DNA of 64,000 nucleotides from Pseudomonas sp. KU26590 (GTDB lineage: Bacteria; Pseudomonadota; Gammaproteobacteria; Pseudomonadales; Pseudomonadaceae): assembly GCF_026153515.1 (NCBI RefSeq), contig NZ_CP110644.1, forward strand, positions 4,555,501 to 4,619,500, given 5' to 3'. The translations under genes and the position numbers were made by a program. Numbering within the stretch: position 1 is the stretch's first letter; each line of letters starts with the position of its first letter. A model generated the notes under the pieces. That model was given only the letters and a program-made list of their open reading frames with translations. It searched no databases and was not told the origin of the DNA. Positions 17,626-27,035 of this stretch are shown here, piece by piece.

Positions 17626-17919
17626 ATGAACGCAAACGACTGGACCGAAGCTGCCTTGGCGAAGTACATCGTGACCAATCCGATGTTGCAGGCTGAAATC
17701 CAGGATTTGAGCCCGAAAGAGCAGCAACAGCAGACCCTCTGGGCCTTCGAAGACGAAGCTGAAAATCTGGGCATCCCGACCTGGGAGCTGGCGCTGACTT
17801 TCATTGCCGAAACCCCCGAGCAACTGAAGGAACTGCGCCTTGCTGCGCACAAGGAAGCGGCCGAGGCACTGGACATGGACTGGGAAGAGTACTGCGAACT
17901 GAACGAAGTCGAAGTTTAA
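17626..17919 (+). CDS. Small acidic protein (DUF6388-like)
   Basis: A 97-residue, strongly acidic, helical protein without cysteines or membrane segments (TEAALAKYIVTN, LRLAAHKEAAEALDMDWEEY). It resembles a small pseudomonad family that I believe is DUF6388; the name is from memory. ATG at 17626 follows AGGAGATCACCCCCGC; the longer frame from 17524 is not supported. Function unknown. An 8-bp perfect stem (GGGTCGCC/GGCGACCC) lies after it at 17943-17966, without a U-run. Confidence 0.65.
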   Translation: MNANDWTEAALAKYIVTNPMLQAEIQDLSPKEQQQQTLWAFEDEAENLGIPTWELALTFIAETPEQLKELRLAAHKEAAEALDMDWEEYCELNEVEV

Positions 17920-18059
17920 CCGCGTCCTCTCCGCACCCCCTCAGGGTCGCCAGCGTCGGCGACCCGACCCCCTGACTTGCCAGTCATCCTTTACGCTTTA
18001 CCTTGCCCTGCCGGGTGGGTAACGTCTGCGCCACTTCAAAACAAAAAAGGACTTGCTCC

Positions 18060-18749
18060 ATGAGTGATTTGGTCGCCTATCAACTGGATGACGGCGTTGC
18101 GACGCTGACCTTGACCAACGGCAAGGTCAACGCCATCAGCAACGACGTGGTCGCCGCGTTCAATGCTGCACTGGACCGCGCCGAGCAGGACCGCGCCGTG
18201 GTGATCATCACCGGTCAGCCGGGCATTCTCTCGGGCGGGTACGATCTGAAAATCATGACCTCGTCGCCGGAAGCCGCCATGGCCCTGGTCGCCGAAGGCT
18301 CCACCCTGGCGCGGCGCATGCTGTCGTTCCCGTTCCCCATCGTGGTCGCGTGCAGCGGTCATGCTGTAGCGAAAGGCGCGTTCCTGCTGCTGTCGGCGGA
18401 TTATCGCATCGGCGTCGAGGGCCCGTTCAGCATCGGTCTGAACGAGGTGCAAATCGGCATGACCATGCACCACGCCGGCATCGAACTGGCCCGTGACCGC
18501 TTGCGCAAAAGTGCCTTCGGGCGTTCGGTGATCTGCGGCGAGATGTTCGATCCCCAAGGCGCGCTGCAGGCCGGGTTCTTCGACAAAGTGGTGGCACCGG
18601 AAGCACTCACCGAAGCGGCGCGCACCGTGGCGCTGCAGATGAAGAAGATCAACATGCGTGCCCACAAGCAGACCAAGCTGAAAGTGCGCAAGGAATTCCT
18701 CGAGACCCTCGACCGGGCCATCGAGCTGGATCGTCAGATCCCGCTCTGA
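18060..18749 (+). CDS. Crotonase/enoyl-CoA hydratase family protein
   Basis: A 229-residue crotonase-fold protein. The oxyanion-hole segments are ILSGGYDLK (about 58-66) and SGHAVAKGAFLLLSADYRIG (about 100-119). The usual second catalytic region reads LNEVQIGMTMHHAGIELAR, retaining one Glu. It is shorter than typical hydratases (about 260), so the exact reaction (hydratase, isomerase, hydrolase) is open. Start at ATG 18060 after AAAAAAGGACTTGCTCC. It is a single gene upstream of the acyltransferase gene. Confidence 0.8.
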   Translation: MSDLVAYQLDDGVATLTLTNGKVNAISNDVVAAFNAALDRAEQDRAVVIITGQPGILSGGYDLKIMTSSPEAAMALVAEGSTLARRMLSFPFPIVVACSGHAVAKGAFLLLSADYRIGVEGPFSIGLNEVQIGMTMHHAGIELARDRLRKSAFGRSVICGEMFDPQGALQAGFFDKVVAPEALTEAARTVALQMKKINMRAHKQTKLKVRKEFLETLDRAIELDRQIPL

Positions 18750-18900
18750 GGGATCACCGACAACGCGCCGCATTCCTTGCGGCGCGTTCCTCCTGAAACA
18801 TCCCGTTAAATTCCTGATCCTCCGCCCGGCCCGTGGGCGATTGCCGATTCCAGTGCACATCCGTACACTGCGCGCCTTTTCGCCTACCGGGTGGTTTTGC

Positions 18901-19656
18901 ATGCTGTTCGTACTGCGTATGTTGCTGATGAGCCTGCACTTTCTCGTCGCTGGCGCCTTGGGGCTTTTGCTTGGCCTGTGCCGCCCGTTCAACCCGGACA
19001 ACAGCCGCCTGTGTGCCCGCCTCTACGCCCTCCCCGCCATGCGCATCCTCGGGCTTCGCCTGAACGCGCAACTCAGCCCGCAGTTCGATCAGGCCAGGCC
19101 CTGCGTGATCATCTGTAACCATCAATCCAACTATGACCTGTTCGTCCTGGGCAACATCGTGCCGCCGCGCACGGTCTGCATCGGCAAAAAAAGTCTCAAA
19201 TGGGTGCCGTTTTTCGGCCAGCTGTTCTGGCTGGCGGGCAACGTGCTGATTGACCGTGGCAACCCGCAACGGGCGCGCCGCGCCATACTCCAGACCACCG
19301 ACACCCTGCAGCACAAGGACACTTCCATCTGGGTGTTCGCCGAAGGCACGCGCAACAAAGGCGAAGTATTGCTGCCGTTCAAACGTGGGGCGTTTCAGAT
19401 GGCGATCGAGGCCGGTGTGCCCATCGTGCCCGTCTGCGTGAGTACCTACGTGCGCAGCATGGATTTGAATCGATGGGACAGCGGCGAGGTGATCATCCGC
19501 ACCCTGCCCGCCGTCCCTACGGCAAACCTGACCAGCGAAGATATCCCGCAGCTCATCGCGCTCTGCCACGGCCAGATGCAGACCTGCATCGCCAGCATGG
19601 ACGCGCAAGTCCGCGGCGCCGCGGCCGCCCTCCAAACAGACGCTGAACAGCACTGA
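18901..19656 (+). CDS. plsC: PlsC family 1-acyl-sn-glycerol-3-phosphate acyltransferase
   Basis: A 251-residue membrane-anchored acyltransferase. The N-terminal hydrophobic segment (LMSLHFLVAGALGLLLGL) is followed by the HX4D motif in NHQSNYD, then FAEGTRNKGE, the glycerophosphate-binding EGTR motif, and VPIVPVCVSTY. It makes phosphatidic acid from lysophosphatidate in the inner membrane. I take the ATG at 18901; the frame is open to 18841 but without family similarity. Pseudomonads have several PlsC paralogues (OlsA/HdtS types), and which one this is cannot be told. Confidence 0.87.
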   Translation: MLFVLRMLLMSLHFLVAGALGLLLGLCRPFNPDNSRLCARLYALPAMRILGLRLNAQLSPQFDQARPCVIICNHQSNYDLFVLGNIVPPRTVCIGKKSLKWVPFFGQLFWLAGNVLIDRGNPQRARRAILQTTDTLQHKDTSIWVFAEGTRNKGEVLLPFKRGAFQMAIEAGVPIVPVCVSTYVRSMDLNRWDSGEVIIRTLPAVPTANLTSEDIPQLIALCHGQMQTCIASMDAQVRGAAAALQTDAEQH

Positions 19657-19748
19657 AAAAACCTGCGAACTCGTTTAAATCCGCCGACTCTGATCTGGGA
19701 GCGCGCTAAGCTGCGCGAGAGTTTTCCCTAAAAGAAGAAGCAGACATT

Positions 19749-20719
19749 ATGGGTCGAGTGGTTGCCGCTGCCGTTTACAGCGCCGGAAAGAAAGTCACCA
19801 ATATTTCCCTCGATGAAGGCGCGGCCTGGGCGGCGAAACCCGGGCATTTCGTCTGGATCGGCCTTGAGCAGCCAGACCTCGAACAACTGACCACGCTGCA
19901 GCGGCAGTTCAATCTGCACGAGCTGGCCATCGAAGACGCGCTGGAAGTTCACAGTCGGCCGAAACTGGAGACCTTCGGTGACGCACTTTTTATCGTGACC
20001 TACGCGCCGATCCGCGAGAACGGCAAGCTGATGTTCATCGAGACCCACATCTTCGCCGGCAAGGGTTACGTCATCACCTCGCGCAACGGCGATTCGAAGT
20101 CCTACGGGGTGGTGCGTCAGCGCTGCGAGGCACGGCCATTGCTGCTGGAGCACGGTGAAGACTTCGTCCTCTATGCGTTGCTGGATTTTGTCACCGAGAA
20201 CTACCAGCCGGTCACCGAGCAGATTCACTGCGAGCTCGAAGAGCTAGAGCACAACGTCCTGCGCAAAGACCTCAACGAATCCGACATCCACCGCATCCAC
20301 TCGCTGCGTCGTGACCTGCTGCGCCTGCGCCGCTACGTGGCGCCCATGGTCGAGATTGGCGAGGAGCTGCAGAAGCTCAGCTTCCCCTTCATCGACAAGA
20401 ACATGCGCCCGTACTTCCGTGACGTGGAGATCCACGTCAAACGTCAGATGGAAGACCTGTCCAACCTGCGCGACATCGCCAGCCAGACCATCGAAATCAG
20501 CCTGCTGCTGGAGTCTTCTCGGCAGAGCCTGACCCAGCGCAAATTTGCCGCGTGGGCCGCGATCCTGGCCTTCCCCACCGCCATCGCCGGGGTCTACGGC
20601 ATGAATTTCCAGAACATGCCCGAGCTGACCTGGCATTACGGGTATTACATGGTGCTGGGGTGATCGTCGGCGGGTGCGGGATCTTGTTCGCGAGCTTCAA
20701 GCGGTCGGGTTGGCTTTGA
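19749..20719 (+). pseudogene. CorA family magnesium/metal transporter with a 3' frameshift
   Basis: The open frame 19749-20663 (304 residues) reads as CorA: an N-terminal soluble domain, a long helical stretch, TM1, then the YGMNF signature and MPELTWHYGYYMVLG. It then stops at TGA in CTGGGGTGATC. If one base is added after GGGG, the frame continues LIVGGCGILFASFKRSGWL and stops at 20717-20719, exactly the TM2 and basic tail expected of CorA (323 residues). As written, the product lacks TM2, which normally completes the pore domain. Either a real one-base deletion (a C lost before TGATC) or a sequencing/assembly error explains this. Confidence 0.8.
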
Positions 20720-20750
20720 ACATTCTCCTGCTTCGACTCATACACGGCCT

Positions 20751-20841
20751 GTAGGAGCGCGCTTGCCCGCGAAAGCGTAGGCACGTACGACCCTTATGCG
20801 TCGGATGTACCGGCCTCTTCGCGGGCAAGCGCGCTCCTACA
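20751..20841. repeat. Facing pair of GTAGGAGCGCGCTTGCCCGCGAA REP elements
   Basis: A forward copy at 20751-20775 and an inverse copy at 20816-20841 form a REP pair able to fold into a large cruciform, directly downstream of the corA reading frame. Confidence 0.9.
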
Positions 20842-20886
20842 CCGATCGGCGGCGAACAGTGAGATCTGGTGGCAGACGCTGGTCTT

Positions 20887-21042
20887 TTCCTGGCTGAAGC
20901 CTGTCTACAGAAACACCGCGTACTTTAGTGGGACCGGCTTTAGCCGGGAAGAGGCCGGTGTGAGCACCCTAAATCTTGCAGCATGGCGACTGACGCCTTC
21001 CCGGCTGAAGCCGGTCCCACAGAATGAAGCCGGTCCTACAAT
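20887..21042. repeat. Cluster of CCGGCTGAAGCCGG-type REP elements
   Basis: A degenerate copy at 20887-20911, an inverse copy at 20929-20951 (GTGGGACCGGCTTTAGCCGG), a forward copy at 20997-21022 and a half copy at 21025-21040. They fill the space before the convergent amidotransferase gene. Confidence 0.85.
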
Positions 21043-21069
21043 GATCACCTCACCTGGCAAGACAGCGCT

Positions 21070-21792
21070 TTAGCTCACGGGCCGCTTGTTCGCCACAAAT
21101 CGCATCATCCATTCCGCCACCGCCGTGCCGTGGTGGTCTTCTTCCAGGCTGGCGATGCCTTTGCCGTAGACCTGCTCGCCCAGAGCATCCTGGCGAATAT
21201 CGAGCAAGGTGCGCGAATAGTCATGGATGAATTCCGGATGCCCCTGGAAGCACAGCACTTGGTCGTTGATGTGATAAGCAGCGAACGGGCAAAACTCGCT
21301 GGTGGCAATGACCGTCGCGCCTTCGGGCAGCGCGGTGACCTGATCCTGATGGCTGATCAGCAACGTGAGCTTGTCCAGCGCAGGCGTCATCCACGGTTGT
21401 GTGGGTGAGAGGTTGTAATGATGAATGCCGACGCCCCACCCCTGTGGCGCGCGCTCGGTCTTGCCGCCCAGCAGCAGCGCCAGCAACTGATGACCGAAAC
21501 ACACACCCAGCAACTTGTCGCCGCGCTTGTAGCGGTCAAGCAGGTAGGTTTTCAGGGTTTCGATCCACGGATCGGTACCGAAGGAATCAGCCTTGGACCC
21601 GGTGACCAGATACGCGTCGAACTGCTCGTCATCCGGCGGGTAATCGCCCTGCATGACGTTGTAGACGACGAATTCCGCAGGCACCGGCTGGCGCGCGAAG
21701 AGCTTCTCGAACATCCGCCCGTAACCCTGGTATTGATCGACCAGTTCCGGGCGAAGTACGTCGGTTTCCAGAATGCAGATGCGTAACGACAT
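21070..21792 (-). CDS. Class I glutamine amidotransferase domain protein
   Basis: A 240-residue stand-alone GATase1. The nucleophile elbow is LLGVCFGHQLLA, and the His of the triad lies in FQGHPEF. Such proteins hydrolyse gamma-glutamyl compounds or supply ammonia; related proteins include PuuD-like and GMP-synthase-like amidotransferases, and the true substrate is unknown. ATG at 21792 (MSLRICIL) after AGGAATTTTT is the family start, not the longer frame to 21834. It lies 165 bases downstream of the beta-oxidation operon on the same strand. Confidence 0.85.
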   Translation of the reverse strand: MSLRICILETDVLRPELVDQYQGYGRMFEKLFARQPVPAEFVVYNVMQGDYPPDDEQFDAYLVTGSKADSFGTDPWIETLKTYLLDRYKRGDKLLGVCFGHQLLALLLGGKTERAPQGWGVGIHHYNLSPTQPWMTPALDKLTLLISHQDQVTALPEGATVIATSEFCPFAAYHINDQVLCFQGHPEFIHDYSRTLLDIRQDALGEQVYGKGIASLEEDHHGTAVAEWMMRFVANKRPVS

Positions 21793-21957
21793 AAAAATTC
21801 CTGATGCGACAAAAGCGAAAATGCGTGGGCCCAAGCCTGCCTTGAAGGCCGGGGCAAGGCAAGGCCCAGTTAAAGCAGTGCGCTGTCGTCAGCTGAACCC
21901 ACGCTGTACTTTTCTTTGATGAATCAGCACTTCATACGGCACAACGAGGAGGCGTTG

Positions 21958-24099
21958 CTAGAACAGCGAGCCCTGCTCGGCTTTCTCCAGCAGCAATGCA
22001 GGCGGTTGAAAGCGCTCGCCGTAGCGCTCGGCCAAGGCGCGGGCGCGGTTAATGAACAGCTTGAGCCCGTATTGATTGATGAACTGCAACGCCCCGCCAG
22101 TCCAGGCCGGAAAGCCGATCCCGAGCATCGACCCGACGTTGGCGTCCGCGGTTGATCGCAGCACACCCTCCTCCATGCAACGCACGGTATCGAGGGCTTG
22201 AATGAACAGCAAGCGGTCGCGAATATCTTGGCCGCTGATCTGTGCGTCGGGCTTCTCGAAGCGGATTTTCAGCTCTGGCCACAAGTGCTTGGGCGCGCCG
22301 TCGGGGTAGTCGTAAAACCCGCCGCCGGAGGTTTTTCCTGCGCGATCGAATTCATGCAACAGCTGCTCGATCACCGCGTCGGCCGGATGCCCGGCGAGCT
22401 CAACGCCCTGCTCGGCCAGGTCCTTGCGCGTCTGCTGGCGGATCTGGCTCATCAGCCTCAACGACACTTCATCGGACACCGCCAGCGGCCCCACGGGCAT
22501 ACCGGCCTTGCGCGCCTCGGTCTCGATCATCGGCGCGCTGATGCCCTCACCCAGCATGGCAATGCCTTCGTCGGCGTAGGTGGCGAACACCCGCGAGGTG
22601 AAGAAGCCGCGCGTGTCATTGACCAGAATCGCGGTCTTGCCGATCTGCCGAACGAAGTCGAAGGCCCGCGCCAGGGTCATGTCGTTGGTGCGTGCGCCCT
22701 TGATGATTTCCACCAGACGCATCTTCTCCACCGGGCTGAAAAAATGCAGGCCGATGAAGCGCTCCTGTCGGCTGATGGCGCTGGCGAGGCCCGTGATCGG
22801 CAGCGTCGAGGTGTTGGACGCAATCACCGCATTGGGCACTACCACTTGCTCGGCGGCGGCGCTGACCTGCGCTTTCAGCTCGCGATTCTCGAACACTGCT
22901 TCAATGATCAGATCGCAACCTTCGAGATCGCTGTCGCGGCCCGTCGGCTTGATCCGGCCCAGCACGGCGTCGCGCTGAGCTTCGGTGATGCGGCCACTGG
23001 CAACCTGCTTGTTCAGCAGTCGGGCGGAGTAATCCTTGCCCTTCTGGGCCGCCCCCAGGTTGACGTCTTTGAGGATCACGCTGACGCCTGCCACCGCCGT
23101 CACATAGGCAATCCCGCCACCCATCAAGCCGGCACCGAGGATGCCGACCTTGCGCATGTTGAACACCGGCGGCGCCTTGGGCCGTGCCTCCGCGGCCTTG
23201 ACCCGGTTGAGCTGAAACCAGCTGCCGATCATGTTCTTGGCGATGGGGCCGGTGGCGAGTTCGGTGAAGTAACGCGCCTCGATTTTCTCCGCCGTATGGA
23301 AATCCACCTGGGCGCCTTCCACGGCCGCGGCCAGGATCTTCTCCGGCGCGGGGTAGCAACCCTGGGTTTTGCTGCGCAGGATTGAGGGCGCGATGGCCAG
23401 CATCTGCGTCACTTTCGGATGCGCAGGCGTGCCGCCGGGCAACTCAAACCCCGGTTGGTCCCACGCTTTAGCCGGCGCCGGATTAGCCAGAATCCATTCA
23501 CGCGCCTTGGTCATCAGGTCTTCAAAGTCGCTGGCCAACTGATCGATCACGCCCATCTCCAATGCCTGATCGACGCCCATCGTCCGGCCCTCCATTAGCA
23601 ACGGCAGCGCTTTCTCCAGCCCCAACATGCGCACCAGCCGCACGGTGCCCCCGCCGCCCGGGAGCAAACCGAGGGTGACTTCCGGCAAGCCCAGTTTCAG
23701 GTGAGCGCCGTTCAGTGCGATCCGGTGGTGGCAGGCCAGGCACAGCTCCAGGCCACCGCCCAATGCCGAACCTTCAATGGCCGCCACCACCGGTTTGCCG
23801 AATGTTTCCAGGGCCCGAAGCTGAGCCTTGAGGTCCATGGTCATCTGGTAGAACGCGGCGGCGCGAGCGGCATCGACCTGACTCAGCTCGTAGAGGTCGC
23901 CGCCGGCAAAGAACGTCTTCTTCGCCGAGCGGATGATCACGCCAGCAATGGACTCTTTGTCCGCCAGCAGGCGTTCAAGGGTTTCGGCCATCGCCTGACG
24001 ATACGCCGCGTTCATGGTATTGGCCTGCTGGCCGGGCATGTCGAGGGTCAGGGTGACAATCTGATCCGGGCCGGTTTCGTAGCGGATGGCATCGCTCAT
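21958..24099 (-). CDS. fadJ: FadJ/FadB-like fatty acid oxidation multifunctional protein (enoyl-CoA hydratase / 3-hydroxyacyl-CoA dehydrogenase)
   Basis: A 713-residue fusion. The crotonase part (about 1-190) has EGSALGGGLELCLA and LPEVTLGLLPGGGGT, which holds the catalytic Glu. The dehydrogenase part begins with the NAD-binding GAGLMGGGIAYVTA (about residue 320) and has the catalytic His in GLHFFSPVEKMRLVEI. A C-terminal helical domain ends the protein. It hydrates enoyl-CoA and oxidises the 3-hydroxyacyl-CoA. It lies 67 bases downstream of the thiolase gene, so together they make a complete beta-oxidation spiral from enoyl-CoA to acetyl-CoA. A FadB-type role is equally possible; the symbol reflects domain layout only. 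Confidence 0.87.
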   Translation of the reverse strand: MSDAIRYETGPDQIVTLTLDMPGQQANTMNAAYRQAMAETLERLLADKESIAGVIIRSAKKTFFAGGDLYELSQVDAARAAAFYQMTMDLKAQLRALETFGKPVVAAIEGSALGGGLELCLACHHRIALNGAHLKLGLPEVTLGLLPGGGGTVRLVRMLGLEKALPLLMEGRTMGVDQALEMGVIDQLASDFEDLMTKAREWILANPAPAKAWDQPGFELPGGTPAHPKVTQMLAIAPSILRSKTQGCYPAPEKILAAAVEGAQVDFHTAEKIEARYFTELATGPIAKNMIGSWFQLNRVKAAEARPKAPPVFNMRKVGILGAGLMGGGIAYVTAVAGVSVILKDVNLGAAQKGKDYSARLLNKQVASGRITEAQRDAVLGRIKPTGRDSDLEGCDLIIEAVFENRELKAQVSAAAEQVVVPNAVIASNTSTLPITGLASAISRQERFIGLHFFSPVEKMRLVEIIKGARTNDMTLARAFDFVRQIGKTAILVNDTRGFFTSRVFATYADEGIAMLGEGISAPMIETEARKAGMPVGPLAVSDEVSLRLMSQIRQQTRKDLAEQGVELAGHPADAVIEQLLHEFDRAGKTSGGGFYDYPDGAPKHLWPELKIRFEKPDAQISGQDIRDRLLFIQALDTVRCMEEGVLRSTADANVGSMLGIGFPAWTGGALQFINQYGLKLFINRARALAERYGERFQPPALLLEKAEQGSLF

Positions 24100-24166
24100 G
24101 CGGTCTTTCTTCCTGAAGCGGTTATCGGATAAAGGCGGTGGGGGAAGCGGTTGTCGTGCTGCACGT

Positions 24167-25372
24167 TCATACCCGCTCGATGATCGTCGCGATGCCCATC
24201 CCGCCGCCGACGCACAGGGTCGCCAGGCCGTAACGCAACTGCCGGGCTTCTAGCTCATCGAGCAGCGTGCCGAGAATGATGCAGCCCGTGGCACCCAGTG
24301 GATGGCCGAGGGCAATCGAGCCGCCGTTGACGTTGACCTTGGCGGGGTCGACGCCCATGTCCTTGATGAACTTGAGCACCACCGAGGCGAAGGCCTCGTT
24401 GACCTCGAACAGGTCGATGTCATCGATGGTCAGCCCCGCTCGCGCCAAGGCTTTGCGCGTGGCCGGCGCAGGGCCCGTGAGCATGATGGTCGGATCGGTG
24501 CTGGTCACCGCCGTCACCACAATGCGTGCCCGTGGCCGCAGCCCCAGCGCCTGGCCTTTTTGCGCGGTGCCGAGCAGCATCAAGGCGGCGCCATCGACGA
24601 TGCCGGAGCTGTTGCCCGGCGTGTGCACGTGTTCGATGCGTTCGACGTGGCTGTAGACGCGCAGCGCCGTGGCGTCATAGCCCATTTTGCCGATCGCCTC
24701 GAAACTCGGGCGCAGTTTGCCCAGCGCCTCCGGCGTCGTGTCGGGGCGGATGAACTCGTCATGGTCGAGCAAGAGCATGCCGTTCTGGTCCTTGACCGGC
24801 ACCAGCGAACGGCGAAACGCACCCCGCTCCCTAGCACCCGCGGCCTTGTGCTGGGATTGCACGGCGAACAGGTCCACGTCGTCGCGGCTGAAGCCTTCAA
24901 GGGTGGCGATCAGATCGGCGCCGATCCCCTGGGGCGTGAAGTGGGTGTGCAGATTGGTTTGCGGGTCCAGCACCCAGGCGCCGCCGTCACTGCCCATCGG
25001 CACCCGCGACATCGACTCCACGCCGCCGACCACCACCAGGTCCTCGAACCCGGAACGGATTTTCATCGCCCCCAGATTCACCGCTTCCAGCCCCGATGCG
25101 CAGAACCGGTTGACCTGAACCCCGGCCACGTTCACGGCCCAATTGGCGACCAGCGCTGCGGTTTTGGCAATATCAGCGCCTTGATCGCCGATGGGCGTGA
25201 CGCACCCCAGCACAATGTCATCGACGTGGTGGGTGTCGAGGTGATTGCGCACTTCCAGTTCTTTCAACAGCCCTGCCACCAGATCCACCGGTTTGACGCT
25301 GTACAACGCGCCGTCCGGCTTGCCCCTGCCCCGCGGCGTGCGCACGGCATCGTAAATAAACGCTTCGGTCAT
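24167..25372 (-). CDS. Acetyl-CoA acetyltransferase (thiolase)
   Basis: A 401-residue thiolase. The nucleophilic Cys is in [13 protein letters not shown] (about residue 90), the His is in LGHPLGATG, and the second Cys is in [11 protein letters not shown] near the C-terminus. It cleaves 3-ketoacyl-CoA or condenses acetyl-CoA. Upstream of the multifunctional protein on the same strand, it is the first gene of a FadI-FadJ-like operon. Length and all motifs are normal. Confidence 0.92.
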   Translation of the reverse strand: MTEAFIYDAVRTPRGRGKPDGALYSVKPVDLVAGLLKELEVRNHLDTHHVDDIVLGCVTPIGDQGADIAKTAALVANWAVNVAGVQVNRFCASGLEAVNLGAMKIRSGFEDLVVVGGVESMSRVPMGSDGGAWVLDPQTNLHTHFTPQGIGADLIATLEGFSRDDVDLFAVQSQHKAAGARERGAFRRSLVPVKDQNGMLLLDHDEFIRPDTTPEALGKLRPSFEAIGKMGYDATALRVYSHVERIEHVHTPGNSSGIVDGAALMLLGTAQKGQALGLRPRARIVVTAVTSTDPTIMLTGPAPATRKALARAGLTIDDIDLFEVNEAFASVVLKFIKDMGVDPAKVNVNGGSIALGHPLGATGCIILGTLLDELEARQLRYGLATLCVGGGMGIATIIERV

Positions 25373-26183
25373 GCTGTCCTCGCTAAACCGATGAAATGTC
25401 TTTTTATAGGTCTGGCCGACAGTCGAACTGTCATGGGAGCACTGTCCAGCACAGTGCGCATTGTCTCGCCGGATCGAGTGACAGGGTAGCTGGTTGTAGG
25501 AAGTTTCGGACTCGGACGAACGGTAGCGAGCTAATGAGCGTGGACAGTTTTGGACGCAGGTGTCTAGCAGGCGAGTATCTGAGCCATGGCTATTTGCTGA
25601 TCCTAATGAAGTTATAAAGCGGCGATTTCATAATCCTCAATGATCTAAACCGCACAGCACGCGGGCTCTAAGGTTTAGTCAGTAGCAGTGGCGCCATAAC
25701 TAAATCGATTCACCAGCGCCCACCGCCCACGATCTGCTGATCGGGGCACCTGCTCTTTTGCCTCACCTTTGCCAACCCTCGCCTTGGTCACGCCCAAAGC
25801 CCATGGGTTTCTGTCGCTCAGGAATAACAAGAAAAGGCATCTATCATGTTCAAGTTCAAGTTCAAGCGCTCGAAGATACGTCAGGCCGGACTCATCGTTT
25901 TCGCCACTACGCTGCTGCTGATCTTGCCGAACATGACGCGGCTGTTTGGCTGAGCATCCTGCGCTCTGCGCGCAGTCTCCCACGACGGACTCGCCAGGTT
26001 GCCTGCGTCATACAGGCGACCGTCGGCCGTGCGTATATCGCGTCGTTGCATCTCGATTGCGTGGGGGCGGATTGTGTGGGATCAGCGATTTGGATGGGAT
26101 GAGAGCAAGGCTATCTGTCGCACTGAGCAGCCTACAGACCGTGGGAAGGCGGCCGAGCTGAACGCTCGACCGCGAGGGGCTGA
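25373..26183. other. 811-base gap; only one small ORF is seen
   Basis: Between the thiolase and transglutaminase genes. Apart from the 35-codon frame at 25846, no gene, REP or terminator was recognised. This is where an Anbu peptidase gene might be expected in other pseudomonads, and none is present. Confidence 0.5.
25846..25953 (+). CDS. Possible 35-residue membrane peptide
   Basis: ATG at 25846 opens a frame starting MFKFKFKRSKIRQAG, then a hydrophobic helix (LIVFATTLLLILPNM) and a short tail TRLFG. AAAAGG lies about 8 bases upstream. The basic start followed by one membrane helix is what small inner-membrane proteins look like. It is too short for certainty; the TTCAAG repeat in its start may be only low complexity. 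Confidence 0.35.
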   Translation: MFKFKFKRSKIRQAGLIVFATTLLLILPNMTRLFG

Positions 26184-27035
26184 TCAACCCTGGCGTTGCA
26201 CCTGAATCATCGGCGCCGGGACAGGTTTTTTCGCCGCCGCCGGAACCGCAATCGGCGCTGAGGGCGACACGACTACCTTGGCGTGCATCTGCTCGCAACC
26301 ACCGCCACGGCGCATGCCGCGCACCGGGCAGGCGTCCAGATAATCCAGACCGACCGCCAGCTTCAGATGCCGCTCCGGGATCGCCAGCTGATTGGTCACA
26401 TCGAAGCTGTACCAGGCGTCGTCAATCCAGGCCTCTGCCCATGCATGGCTGGACAGATGTTCGCTGCTGTCGCTGTAGAGATAACCCGACACATAGCGCG
26501 CCGGCACCCCTAGACTGCGGGCACAGGCCAGAAACGCGTGGGTGTGGTCCTGACAGACGCCCACGCGGCTGGCGAACGCTTGCGCGGCGCTGGTATCGAC
26601 TGCGGTCGAGCCCGGCGTGTAGGTAATGTGCTCGTTGAGCGCGTGCATCATATCGATCAGCGCGGTGCGGTCGGTGCGCTTGTGGGTCTGCGCAACGGCA
26701 AAGGCGCGGATGGCTTCGTCAGCCTCGGTCAGGCGGGTGAAACGCAGGAACGGCAGCGCTGACTGGGTCTCATGTTCGGCCTCGCGCTTCTCGTCGATCT
26801 CGACCTGGCCACGTGCACCAATGACGATGGCTTCGTGGGGTTCGTCCAGCGTCAGCACGTGGAGAATATTGCCGAACGGATCAATCTGCGCACGCACCGG
26901 GCGCGGCAATGCCAACTGCCAGCTCAACACCTTCTGGCGCTCGCTGTCGTGGGGGGTCAGACGCAAATACTGGATGCTGGCGCGGACCTGATCGTCGTAG
27001 TGATAAGTGGTCTCGTGGCTAATTGAGAGTCTCAT
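26184..27035 (-). CDS. Transglutaminase-like protein of the ATP-grasp/alpha-E operon
   Basis: A 283-residue protein. After an N-terminal beta domain (MRLSISHETTYHYD) comes a transglutaminase-like core with the Cys in GVCQDHTHAFLA, the His in SSHAWAEAW and the Asp in WYSFDVTNQ, a complete papain-like triad. It overlaps the alpha-E gene by 4 bases (27032-27035). This is the COG1305 member of a conserved three-gene operon; family work links these to proteasome-like Anbu systems and to an unknown peptide ligation/processing. The C-terminal tail is Pro/Ala-rich. Confidence 0.88.
   Translation of the reverse strand: MRLSISHETTYHYDDQVRASIQYLRLTPHDSERQKVLSWQLALPRPVRAQIDPFGNILHVLTLDEPHEAIVIGARGQVEIDEKREAEHETQSALPFLRFTRLTEADEAIRAFAVAQTHKRTDRTALIDMMHALNEHITYTPGSTAVDTSAAQAFASRVGVCQDHTHAFLACARSLGVPARYVSGYLYSDSSEHLSSHAWAEAWIDDAWYSFDVTNQLAIPERHLKLAVGLDYLDACPVRGMRRGGGCEQMHAKVVVSPSAPIAVPAAAKKPVPAPMIQVQRQG

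Noticed and set aside
17943..17966. 8-bp perfect stem after the small acidic protein gene, considered as a terminator
   Set aside because: It lacks a following U-run, so it is noted only as a palindrome.
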